From: CBFGTA01 sp965651595
GTDB lineage: Bacteria; Actinomycetota; Actinomycetes; S36-B12; UBA10799
DNA length: 5,760 bases
Reading direction: 5' to 3'
Assembly (NCBI GenBank): GCA_965651595.1
Contig: CBFGTA010000123.1
Span: 1-5,760 of the forward strand
Of the stretch, positions 1 through 4,654 are shown piece after piece. A program made the position numbers and the translations under genes. The first letter of the stretch is position 1. Every line of letters begins with the position of its first letter. The notes under the pieces are model-generated. The model ran no database searches. It was given only the letters and a program-made list of their open reading frames with translations, and was not told where the DNA came from.

Positions 1-643
1 GAACCATGTGTCGCAGTTCGCGGCTCGTCGCCCGCGCGCCGTCGCGATCTGCCTTGTTGACCGCGAAGATGTCGCCAATCTCAAGGATTCCGGCTTTGGC
101 CGCCTGTATCCCGTCACCCATTCCGGGGGCCAGGAGCACCACGACGGTGTCGGCGACGCCCACGATCTCAACTTCGGATTGCCCCACGCCGACGGTTTCA
201 AGCAAGACGATGTCGAAACCGGCCGCGTCGAGTACGCGCAGGGCCTGGGGCGTCGACCACGACAGGCCCCCGAGGTGCCCTCGTGACGACAGTGACCGGA
301 TGTATACGTGAGGATCCATGGCCTGATCTTGCATGCGAATCCGATCACCGAGGAGTGCGCCACCGGTGAACGGCGACGAGGGATCCACAGCCAGTACGCC
401 GACTGTCATTCCCCGGGCCCGTATGGTCCGGATGAGGGCGGCGGTCGTCGTGGACTTGCCTACACCGGGTGATCCGGTCAGCCCAATGACGTGGGCGTGG
501 CCGGTGAACGGCATGAGCGCGGCCGTGGCGGCTCTGAGGTTGTCCGATTCGTCTTCGACCAGCGAAATGAGTCGCGCGATCGACCGTTTGTCACCAGCGC
601 GAGCACGTTCCACCATCGACGTGATCGCATGTTCGGACTGCAT
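1..643 (-). CDS. meaB: MeaB-type methylmalonyl-CoA mutase-associated GTPase (C-terminus beyond window)
   Basis: This is a cytoplasmic G3E-family P-loop GTPase that acts as chaperone for adenosylcobalamin-dependent methylmalonyl-CoA mutase: it gates cofactor loading and protects the mutase from inactivation. Reading the minus strand from the ATG at 643 gives 214 codons before the left edge; actinobacterial MeaB proteins are usually about 320-340 residues, so the C-terminal dimerisation part is missing only because the window ends. Visible motifs are the Walker A GSPGVGKST (residues 57-65), the family signature DPSSPFTGGALLGDR (about 87-101), SSRGHLGGLS (119-128), the switch-like ETVGVGQSE (149-157) and the guanine-specificity NKAD (196-199). 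Only a weak AGGGA lies upstream of the ATG, so translation may be coupled to the thiolase, whose stop is 35 bases before it; an in-frame TTG at 664 is an alternative start. The older name ArgK (transport ATPase/kinase) is a historical misannotation of this family. Confidence 0.95.
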   Translation of the reverse strand, partial: MQSEHAITSMVERARAGDKRSIARLISLVEDESDNLRAATAALMPFTGHAHVIGLTGSPGVGKSTTTAALIRTIRARGMTVGVLAVDPSSPFTGGALLGDRIRMQDQAMDPHVYIRSLSSRGHLGGLSWSTPQALRVLDAAGFDIVLLETVGVGQSEVEIVGVADTVVVLLAPGMGDGIQAAKAGILEIGDIFAVNKADRDGARATSRELRHMV

Positions 644-678
644 CGGTGAGGTCCCTGCGGGCAATGAGGAGGAAGTGT

Positions 679-1860
679 TCAGACTTTGAGCACGATGGCC
701 GACCCTTGACCGCCGCCCCCACACAAGGCAGCGGCACCGACTCCACCGCCGCGTCGCTGCAGTTCCAGCGCCAGCGACAGGGTGATGCGAGCACCGGACA
801 TTCCCAAGGGGTGGCCGAGAGCGATCGCTCCGCCATTGACGTTGACGATGTCTTCGTCGATTCCGAGTTCGCGGGTTGATACCAGCCCGACCGCCGCGAA
901 TGCCTCGTTGATTTCAACAACCTTCAGATCAGACACGGCCACGCCAGCCTTGTCGCAGGCCGCTTGAATCGCAAGGGCTGGCTGACGGTGCAAAGACGCG
1001 TCGTCGGGTCCGGCCACGTTGCCGTGGGATTCGATCTCGGCGAGCACCTCGAGGCCCAACTCCTGGGCCTTGGCTTTACTCATCACCACGACGGCGCAGG
1101 CACCGTCGGAAATTTGCGAGGCGTTGCCAGCAGTGATCGTTCCCTCTTTGGCGAAGGCGGGCCGGAGACGGCCGAGGGTCTCGGGCGTAGTCTCGCCGCG
1201 AACGCCTTCGTCGGCTGCGAACACGACCGGGTCGCCCTTGCGTTGGGGAATCTCAACCGGCACGATCTCGGCATCGAACACGCCGTTGGCTTGCGCCTTG
1301 GCAGCCAACTGGTGGCTGCGGGCGGCGAACTCGTCCTGTTCGGAGCGAGTCAGGGAGTACCGGCCGTTGTAGTTTTCGGTCGACTCACCCATCGCACACT
1401 GATCAAACGCACAGGTCAGGCCGTCGAAGGCCATCGAGTCGATCATCTTCCAGTCGCCGTACTTGGTGCCTTCACGGGAACCCACGAGCAGGTGCGGCGC
1501 GTTGGTCATCGACTCCATTCCGCCGGCCACAACGATGTCGAACTCGCCGGCCCGGATGAGTTGGTCAGCGAGGGCAATCGCGTCCATGCCCGATAGGCAC
1601 ACCTTGTTGATGGTGAGAGCGGGAACATTCATCGGGATGCCCGCCTTGACAGCTGCTTGGCGTGCCGTAATTTGTCCGGCGCCAGCCTGCAACACATGAC
1701 CCATGATCACGTAGTCGACCTGGTCGGCATTCACTCCGGACCGTTCGAGAGCACCCTTGATGGCAACTCCACCAAGATCAGCTGCGGAGAGTCCCTTGAC
1801 GGACCCGAGCAAGCGTCCCATCGGGGTACGAGCTCCGGCCACTATCACTGTCTCGCCCAT
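679..1860 (-). CDS. Acetyl-CoA acetyltransferase (thiolase family)
   Basis: This 393-residue thiolase catalyses the reversible Claisen condensation/thiolysis of acetyl-CoA and acetoacetyl-CoA (or a longer 3-ketoacyl-CoA) in the cytoplasm. Numbered from the ATG at 1860, the acyl-accepting cysteine is C88 in NKVCLSGMDAIALA. The NEAF motif lies towards the C-terminus, the general-base histidine is H350 in GHPLGMSGAR and the second catalytic cysteine is C380 in CGGGGQGSA. These positions are very close to those of the biosynthetic Zoogloea enzyme (C89, H348, C378), and the length is full. The start was chosen because GAGGGAGG sits five bases upstream of the ATG; a TTG five codons earlier overlaps that ribosome binding site and is unlikely. 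It lies immediately upstream of meaB on the same strand, which suggests an operon linking acetoacetyl-CoA or beta-oxidation metabolism to the methylmalonyl-CoA pathway. Similar neighbourhoods (thiolase next to meaB, near methylmalonyl-CoA epimerase) are known in Streptomyces. Substrate chain length cannot be decided from sequence alone. Confidence 0.95.
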   Translation of the reverse strand: MGETVIVAGARTPMGRLLGSVKGLSAADLGGVAIKGALERSGVNADQVDYVIMGHVLQAGAGQITARQAAVKAGIPMNVPALTINKVCLSGMDAIALADQLIRAGEFDIVVAGGMESMTNAPHLLVGSREGTKYGDWKMIDSMAFDGLTCAFDQCAMGESTENYNGRYSLTRSEQDEFAARSHQLAAKAQANGVFDAEIVPVEIPQRKGDPVVFAADEGVRGETTPETLGRLRPAFAKEGTITAGNASQISDGACAVVVMSKAKAQELGLEVLAEIESHGNVAGPDDASLHRQPALAIQAACDKAGVAVSDLKVVEINEAFAAVGLVSTRELGIDEDIVNVNGGAIALGHPLGMSGARITLSLALELQRRGGGVGAAALCGGGGQGSAIVLKV

Positions 1861-1943
1861 ATCGGCCTCCCTCAATGTCGGTCAGGATGAAGTTGCCCTT
1901 ACCCTACCGATGAGACCCACGAGCGTTATTGCGGGGCCGGGGA

Positions 1944-2057
1944 CTACATCCAGTACAGAGCACCTTCTCCGTCGACCGGAATGCGACGGGCCAGGGTTTC
2001 GGCGAGCTCGCCGTCGCCAAGTTGGGAGTGGCTAGCATCGCGGATTGCGTCAAACAT
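1944..2057 (-). CDS. Possible 37-residue leader/small protein upstream of the thiolase
   Basis: The minus strand carries an ATG at 2057 preceded by a good ribosome binding site (GAGGAG, five bases before the ATG) and a 37-codon frame ending in TAG. The peptide begins MFDAIRDASHSQLGDGELA and ends GEGALYWM; it is soluble, mildly acidic, probably helical in the first two thirds, and has no signal peptide or membrane segment. I do not recognise the family. It lies on the same strand as the thiolase, 83 bases upstream, with no obvious terminator between them, so it may be the first cistron or a leader peptide of the thiolase-meaB operon. The main support is the strength of the ribosome binding site and the acidic, alanine-rich composition; conservation would be needed to be sure. 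Confidence 0.45.
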   Translation of the reverse strand: MFDAIRDASHSQLGDGELAETLARRIPVDGEGALYWM

Positions 2058-2154
2058 GGTGTCTCCTCAGTCGTCGGTAGTGCGTGTGTTCGACCGTCTG
2101 ACCCCTCAACAAGGCGCCAAATGTGGCCTGCATCACTTGCCACTATTCACCTGA

Positions 2155-2165
2155 TACCGGCGGTA
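2155..2165. promoter_or_regulatory. Small perfect palindrome TACCG-G-CGGTA
   Basis: TACCG and CGGTA are exact reverse complements separated by one base. The site lies in the divergent intergenic region (2058-2474) between the small ORF and the lipoprotein, and contains GGTA as do the larger palindromes at 2249-2283. It may be an additional half-operator; a chance match is quite possible at this length. Confidence 0.25.
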
Positions 2166-2248
2166 GTAAACCTCCACACGGTAAGAATCACGCACGATTC
2201 CGGCATGAAATGGCAATTTCGCTCGATCGAACTGATCCTTTGTGACCA

Positions 2249-2283
2249 TTACTCACCGGTAGCTCAGGGTTACCCGTGAGTAG
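2249..2283. promoter_or_regulatory. Paired operator-like palindromes in the divergent intergenic region
   Basis: Two 14-mers, TTACTCACCGGTAG (2249-2262) and TTACCCGTGAGTAG (2270-2283), start 21 bp apart, about two helical turns. Each is itself an imperfect palindrome of the form TTACYC-N-GTAG. Together they form a larger inverted repeat: TACTCACCGGTA (2250-2261) and TACCCGTGAGTA (2271-2282) match at 11 of 12 positions around a 9-base spacer. The half-site pattern resembles operators of TetR-family regulators of fatty-acid genes in actinobacteria (TTAC...GTAA type). It could control the minus-strand thiolase-meaB unit, the plus-strand lipoprotein, or both; no regulator gene is in the window. 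Binding is inference. Confidence 0.45.
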
Positions 2284-2371
2284 GTCGGATCCGAGCGGTC
2301 AGTGGAGATCGTGTGACGATCTGACTGCCCTGGTCTACGAATATCAGCATACGAATTCCTACTGCTGCCAA

Positions 2372-2437
2372 CGACAGTTGTTTCGCGCCACGACAGTGAC
2401 TGGCGCGCCACGACAGTTTCGCTCGGTCCGCGACAGC
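2372..2437 (+). repeat. Four phased CGACAG direct repeats upstream of the lipoprotein
   Basis: CGACAGT occurs at 2372, 2391 and 2411, and CGACAGC at 2431, so the repeat starts are 19, 20 and 20 bp apart. The middle two share a longer 14-base core, CGCGCCACGACAGT (2384-2397 and 2404-2417), exactly 20 bp apart. The repeats end 37 bases before the ATG of the lipoprotein. A spacing of about two helical turns places all copies on one face of DNA, as expected of a cooperatively bound regulator array. I could not place a convincing -10/-35 pair among them. A further CGACAGT falls inside the gene at 2488. Confidence 0.5.
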
Positions 2438-2474
2438 TCGCCAACAGCGGAAGCCATCCGATACATTGACGCGC

Positions 2475-2942
2475 ATGAGAATTGTTTCGACAGTGGCCGT
2501 AATCGTGCTGGCATCAAGCGTCGGATTGACGGCGTGCAGCTCGGGAAGTTCCGACGCCAGTTCCACCGCTACCGCGACAGCAACCTCCTCGGAAGAAGAT
2601 CCGCAGCTCGAAGACGATCAGGCCTCTCAGATCGCTGGCCAGGTAGGCTGCGAGAACGTGCAGGCCCAGGCGGACAGTTCCACCGCGTTCCCGGCAGCGC
2701 AGTCGATCGTCACCTGCGAGATCGACAACTATCCACTGACGATCGTGGCGTTCGCGACGAGCGGGCAGGCGTCCGAAGGAATCGCCTACCTGCGACAAGA
2801 GACCCCCTCTGGTGAGACTCGTGAGGCAATCGAGGGCGACACCTATATTGCCTACATGAACAACAACAACACAGTTCCTCAGCAAGTAGCGACGGCATTC
2901 GAGGGCATCGGCGCGCAGGTCGTGCCCGTCACCAGCGCCTAG
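2475..2942 (+). CDS. Secreted lipoprotein of unknown function
   Basis: This 155-residue protein has a classic lipoprotein signal: n-region MR, hydrophobic core VSTVAVIVLASSVG and lipobox LTAC, with the lipidated cysteine at residue 21. A disordered Ser/Thr/Ala linker follows (about 22-40), then an acidic stretch EEDPQLEDD. The mature domain of about 105 residues contains two cysteines, C59 (GCEN) and C81 (VTCEID), spaced plausibly for one disulphide. It should be anchored on the outer face of the cytoplasmic membrane. The layout (signal, short linker, small disulphide-containing domain) resembles many small mycobacterial/corynebacterial-type lipoproteins, but I do not recognise a named family. 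An in-frame TTG at 2466 is an alternative start, adding MTR; the nearest purine-rich stretch (GGAAG at 2449) is 12 bases before the TTG and far from the ATG, so the start is not settled. The gene stands alone, with a repeat array upstream and a hairpin downstream. Confidence 0.85.
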   Translation: MRIVSTVAVIVLASSVGLTACSSGSSDASSTATATATSSEEDPQLEDDQASQIAGQVGCENVQAQADSSTAFPAAQSIVTCEIDNYPLTIVAFATSGQASEGIAYLRQETPSGETREAIEGDTYIAYMNNNNTVPQQVATAFEGIGAQVVPVTSA

Positions 2943-2965
2943 GCCTCACGTCGGCAGCCAGCAAG

Positions 2966-3007
2966 GCACCCCCTGGCAGATACGGGGGAGTTACGGCCAG
3001 GGGGTGC
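2966..3007 (+). terminator. Long hairpin downstream of the lipoprotein gene
   Basis: GCACCCCCTGGC (2966-2977) and GCCAGGGGGTGC (2996-3007) are perfect 12-base complements around an 18-base loop, starting 23 bases after the lipoprotein stop. The loop holds a further GGGGG that could pair with the CCCCC of the left arm, giving an alternative fold. There is no T-run after the stem, as is common for actinobacterial terminators, so termination is likely but not certain. Confidence 0.65.
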
Positions 3008-3025
3008 GAACAGAATGATGCCCCA

Positions 3026-3042
3026 GTAAAGGGTGACTTTAC
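3026..3042. repeat. Short inverted repeat GTAAAG/CTTTAC
   Basis: GTAAAG (3026-3031) and CTTTAC (3037-3042) are perfect complements with a five-base loop, GGTGA. It lies between the lipoprotein terminator and the small ORF at 3090, and could be an operator or a weak hairpin. Nothing else in the sequence assigns it a role. Confidence 0.3.
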
Positions 3043-3089
3043 GAGCGACACGCCCACCAACACCTCTCCGCCTGTCTTAGCCCCCGGAT

Positions 3090-3188
3090 GTGACCCACCG
3101 CCAACCTTGTCGCTACGAACTCGAAGAACTGCGCGCCGAAATCGCCGAACTCAGAGGAGAATCGAAGTCCCGGAACCCGGACGTCTGA
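3090..3188 (+). CDS. Short coiled-coil-like ORF or gene remnant
   Basis: A GTG-initiated frame of 32 codons encodes a peptide with a clear amphipathic, heptad-like run YELEELRAEIAELRGE, followed by a basic, polar tail ending NPDV. An in-frame TAG (3078-3080) lies just upstream and no good ribosome binding site precedes the GTG, so translation as an independent protein is doubtful. The coiled-coil character is much more protein-like than the surrounding frames. It may be the surviving C-terminal end of a larger decayed gene next to the att junction, or a genuine small protein. I cannot assign a family. Confidence 0.3.
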   Translation: MTHRQPCRYELEELRAEIAELRGESKSRNPDV

Positions 3189-3353
3189 ACCGAGTCGAGT
3201 CCCGCAAAGTAGACGGACACTCACGGCGCGGGCCAGCGCTAAAACTCGCAGTTTCGACGGTGATTCGGGCCAGCGAGCCAAGACCAGCGACAGGCGCAGC
3301 AGCAACAAGTAGTCCTCCGCAACGTTCGACGGGCCGGGCGGGCCACAGCAGAG

Positions 3354-3396
3354 AACCCCGCCCCACCACGCATAATGCCTGGTGAAACGGGGTTTT
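3354..3396. terminator. Bidirectional structured terminator beside the tRNA-His fragment
   Basis: AACCCCG (3354-3360) pairs with CGGGGTT (3388-3394). Inside the loop, ACCA (3365-3368) pairs with TGGT (3380-3383) around a GCATAATGC core. On the plus strand the stem runs into TTTT; on the minus strand it starts five bases after the CCA of the tRNA fragment, exactly where a tRNA terminator belongs. It therefore probably served the tRNA-His gene and also terminates plus-strand transcription arriving from the left. Confidence 0.7.
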
Positions 3397-3400
3397 CACT

Positions 3401-3426
3401 TGGGGTGAGTGACGGGACTTGAACCC
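3401..3426 (-). other. 3' fragment of tRNA-His: probable att junction of an integrated element
   Basis: Read on the minus strand, the fragment gives GGG, the T-loop TTCAAGT, the T-stem 3' strand CCCGT, the acceptor 3' strand CACTCAC, a discriminator C and CCA. A C discriminator is the hallmark of tRNA-His (it pairs with the extra G at -1), and the acceptor implies a 5' strand GTGAGTG, typical of actinobacterial tRNA-His. The 5' half (D-arm, anticodon arm with GTG) is absent: upstream on the minus strand the sequence changes abruptly after GGG to TTGGG, which cannot complete the T-stem, and then to unrelated DNA. Such displaced tRNA 3' ends mark one end of tRNA-integrating prophages and integrative elements. 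The element would extend to higher coordinates, with the complete tRNA-His beyond its far end. Confidence 0.7.
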
Positions 3427-3428
3427 AA
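3416..3428. repeat. 13-bp direct repeat, copy 1 (within the tRNA-His junction)
   Basis: GACTTGAACCCAA here is identical to 3717-3729, with the start points 301 bp apart. It is the T-arm portion of the tRNA fragment plus two bases (AA) that the tRNA itself should not have, which suggests the two copies share element sequence as well as the tRNA-derived core. Confidence 0.6.
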
Positions 3429-3485
3429 TCATGAAGGTGTGTTGTCAAGCAAAATAGGGGTTTTTCACGGCCTCGGAGGGTCGTT

Positions 3486-3513
3486 TGGGGAGCAATTGTT
3501 CCCCAGGGGAACA
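3486..3513. promoter_or_regulatory. Two overlapping palindromes with a shared arm
   Basis: TGGGGAGCAATTGTTCCCCA (3486-3505) is palindromic except for one symmetric mismatch. It overlaps a perfect odd palindrome of 17 bp, TGTTCCCC-A-GGGGAACA (3497-3513). The arm TTCCCC is used by both, so the two structures are mutually exclusive as hairpins, or act as adjacent operator/recombination arm sites as DNA. The site is about 60 bp inside the presumed element from the tRNA junction, where integrase or excisionase arm sites are often found. The role is inferred. Confidence 0.45.
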
Positions 3514-3564
3514 CATGTCGATCTTCCGTATTCCATTCTTGCATGCCCCGGCAATCGAAAGGCG

Positions 3565-3600
3565 GCCCCCGCGCGTGGGCCGAAGCTCACGCGCGGGGGC
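3565..3600 (-). terminator. Very stable GC hairpin with a TTCG tetraloop (minus strand)
   Basis: GCCCCCGCGCGTG (3565-3577) and CACGCGCGGGGGC (3588-3600) are perfect 13-base complements. In minus-strand RNA the ten-base interior closes further as AGC-UUCG-GCC, giving a 16-pair stem (one wobble pair) capped by the extra-stable C(UUCG)G tetraloop, followed by CCGCCTTTCG. This is the form of a strong intrinsic terminator for transcripts coming from the element towards the tRNA fragment, although the T-tract is short. A stable structural RNA element is an alternative. Confidence 0.65.
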
Positions 3601-3659
3601 ACGCAGGTCACACGCAACGGGGGATGTGCGCGCAACGGTGACAGGTCTACCCACTCACA

Positions 3660-3703
3660 GGAGGTGTAAACCTCCCGTTGCCGCCCGGGCCTTCCCCAAG
3701 GCC
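3660..3703. repeat. Pair of small hairpins beside the second T-arm repeat
   Basis: GGAGGT (3660-3665) pairs with ACCTCC (3670-3675) around GTAA, and GGCCTT (3688-3693) pairs with AAGGCC (3698-3703) around CCCC. Both stems are perfect six-mers. Neither has a T-run. They sit between the strong hairpin at 3565 and the repeated T-arm at 3717, in DNA with no supported gene (3430-3820). Confidence 0.4.
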
Positions 3704-3716
3704 AAAAGCCGCTAGA

Positions 3717-3729
3717 GACTTGAACCCAA
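3717..3729. repeat. 13-bp direct repeat, copy 2: T-arm-like, possible second att core
   Basis: This is an exact copy of GACTTGAACCCAA at 3416-3428. On the minus strand it reads TTGGGTTCAAGTC, the same T-loop, but it is then followed by TCTAGCGG rather than the tRNA-His acceptor. It may be an unrecombined att core, the scar of a second insertion at the same target, or a coincidence; a 13-base match including the non-tRNA bases favours a relationship. Confidence 0.45.
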
Positions 3730-3799
3730 CGGGTTGGGCGTGCTGTCCCGTGTTTTCAGGGATTACGATGCTCTAAATTGGCCTGTGTCGGCGCTAGCG

Positions 3800-3814
3800 G
3801 TGGACAGCGTCCAC
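3800..3814 (-). terminator. Hairpin just downstream of the 71-residue gene
   Basis: GTGGAC (3800-3805) and GTCCAC (3809-3814) are perfect complements with a three-base loop, beginning seven bases past the stop of the minus-strand gene at 3821. No T-run follows, so it is at best a weak terminator or a 3' end stabiliser. Confidence 0.4.
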
Positions 3815-3820
3815 AAGGTG

Positions 3821-4036
3821 CTAGAAGACGACTGCCTTCACCGGCGGTATCTCTCGCGGCGTCGCCCTGACCGATAGCCAGCCTGACGGACTGAACTGGA
3901 CCTCAACAGCGTGTTTCCCAGCCCCATGGCTTTCGATGGTAAGCACACCATTGTCGCCAATCTTGTAACGGAAAGACACCTCGTCCGTGTCCTCGAATGC
4001 TGAATAGCTCGTGGGGGTTGTGACATACGCTGCCAT
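3821..4036 (-). CDS. Small protein of unknown function on the presumed element
   Basis: The frame runs from ATG 4036 to TAG at 3821-3823 and encodes 71 residues. The start is well supported: AAGGAG lies five bases upstream. The sequence alternates short hydrophobic and polar stretches (VSFRYKIGD, GVLTIESH, AVEVQFSPSGWLSVRA), which suggests an all-beta fold of four or five strands; there are no cysteines, no signal peptide and no membrane segment. I do not recognise a family. It stands 180 bases downstream of the toxin gene, and its ribosome binding site lies inside an inverted repeat (4040-4061), which suggests its own control. TACAGT (4070-4065 on the minus strand) is a possible -10 box, without a matching -35. 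Small beta proteins of this sort are common accessory genes in actinobacterial prophages and integrative elements. Confidence 0.75.
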   Translation of the reverse strand: MAAYVTTPTSYSAFEDTDEVSFRYKIGDNGVLTIESHGAGKHAVEVQFSPSGWLSVRATPREIPPVKAVVF

Positions 4037-4039
4037 CGC

Positions 4040-4061
4040 TACTCCTTAAATTGGTGGAGTA
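4040..4061 (-). promoter_or_regulatory. Inverted repeat that contains the ribosome binding site of the 71-residue gene
   Basis: In minus-strand RNA, UACUCC (4061-4056) can pair with GGAGUA (4045-4040) around a ten-base AU-rich loop; the second arm holds the GGAG of the ribosome binding site. The stem would mask that site; alternatively the DNA palindrome is a repressor operator overlapping the start of transcription. A nearby 11-bp palindrome, TTGCT-C-AGCAA (4087-4097), could belong to the same control region. Confidence 0.4.
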
Positions 4062-4216
4062 ACCACTGTACGGTCACTGACTGACATTGCTCAGCAAACA
4101 CGGACAGTATGTGGTCAGATCAAGGCGACGCGATTACCTACATATCCGTCAACGCCACCCTCGCCCGTAACCGAGTTCTGGGCGGCCTAAGTTCAGCTTC
4201 TTGGCCATCCGGACAG

Positions 4217-4654
4217 CTACGTGTTGCGCTTGCGCGAGGGCCAAATCTGGTGCTCTGGATCCCACCACAGGATTGAAAACTCGTTACGATTACGAATCCC
4301 GTAGAGCCTCTGTCGCCCGGTTATCTGCAGCCTGGAGATGCCATCGAGGTCGTCGGCTTCGATTTCCTCGAGCCGGTCAACCAAGTGTCTTGGTGGCTTC
4401 GAACGACTGAAGAAATAGTCCTTCCCGGGGCGGCCTGAGAATGCCTCCCCGACATTCATCGACTCGTATTCAGCTAGCTTCGGAAGTAGCTGTTTCAAAT
4501 GGTCAGGATCGATTTTAGAAAAACACCATGGTCCATCGAGGTCGAGTCGATCAAAGCGGAACCGCAAGCACTCTAGATTCTGTGACTTAGGTCCGGGTGG
4601 AACCTTCTTCTTTGGTCTTGGTGTCCCACCGAACCGAGTTTGCCTTCTACTCAT
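4217..4654 (-). CDS. Probable toxin partner of the Panacea antitoxin
   Basis: This 145-residue protein starts at ATG 4654, inside the last codons of the antitoxin (8-base overlap, ATGAGTAG), so the two are translationally coupled. The N-terminus is basic and probably disordered (TPRPKKKVPPGPKSQ, about 11-25). A compact domain follows, with LRFRFDRLDLDGPW (30-43), a helix DPDHLKQLLPKLAEYES (49-65), then beta strands ISRLQITGRQRLYGIR (106-121) and the C-terminal FSILWWDPEHQIWPS (126-140). The last two strands, a conserved R-LYG and a W-D-EH-I-P ending, recall small proteins found beside antitoxins, and the fold could be RelE/ParE-like, but I cannot name the family securely. There is no signal peptide or membrane segment, so it should act in the cytoplasm. 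Codon use is more AT-rich than in the thiolase or meaB. The toxin role rests on partnership with a Panacea protein, size and overlap; a different effector is possible. Confidence 0.7.
   Translation of the reverse strand: MSRRQTRFGGTPRPKKKVPPGPKSQNLECLRFRFDRLDLDGPWCFSKIDPDHLKQLLPKLAEYESMNVGEAFSGRPGKDYFFSRSKPPRHLVDRLEEIEADDLDGISRLQITGRQRLYGIRNRNEFSILWWDPEHQIWPSRKRNT

Noticed and set aside
964..1596. Plus-strand 210-codon frame opposite the thiolase
   Set aside because: Lies antisense to unmistakable thiolase motifs; its Gly/Val/His-rich product is the usual shadow of a GC-rich gene.
2466..2474. TTGACG as a -35 promoter box
   Set aside because: It overlaps the lipoprotein start region and any matching -10 would lie inside the gene; it is more likely part of the alternative TTG start.
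2276..2815. Plus-strand 179-codon frame
   Set aside because: Begins inside the paired palindrome and runs out of frame across the lipoprotein gene, whose signal peptide and LTAC lipobox are clear; the product is arginine-rich and shadow-like.
3107..3544. Several overlapping frames of about 90-100 codons on both strands
   Set aside because: They cross the terminator and the tRNA fragment, lack ribosome binding sites and have basic, low-information products.
3717..3775. Second tRNA gene or degenerate tRNA on the minus strand
   Set aside because: The T-loop sequence is present, but neither a T-stem nor an acceptor stem can be formed and no anticodon arm fits; only the 13-bp repeat is supported.
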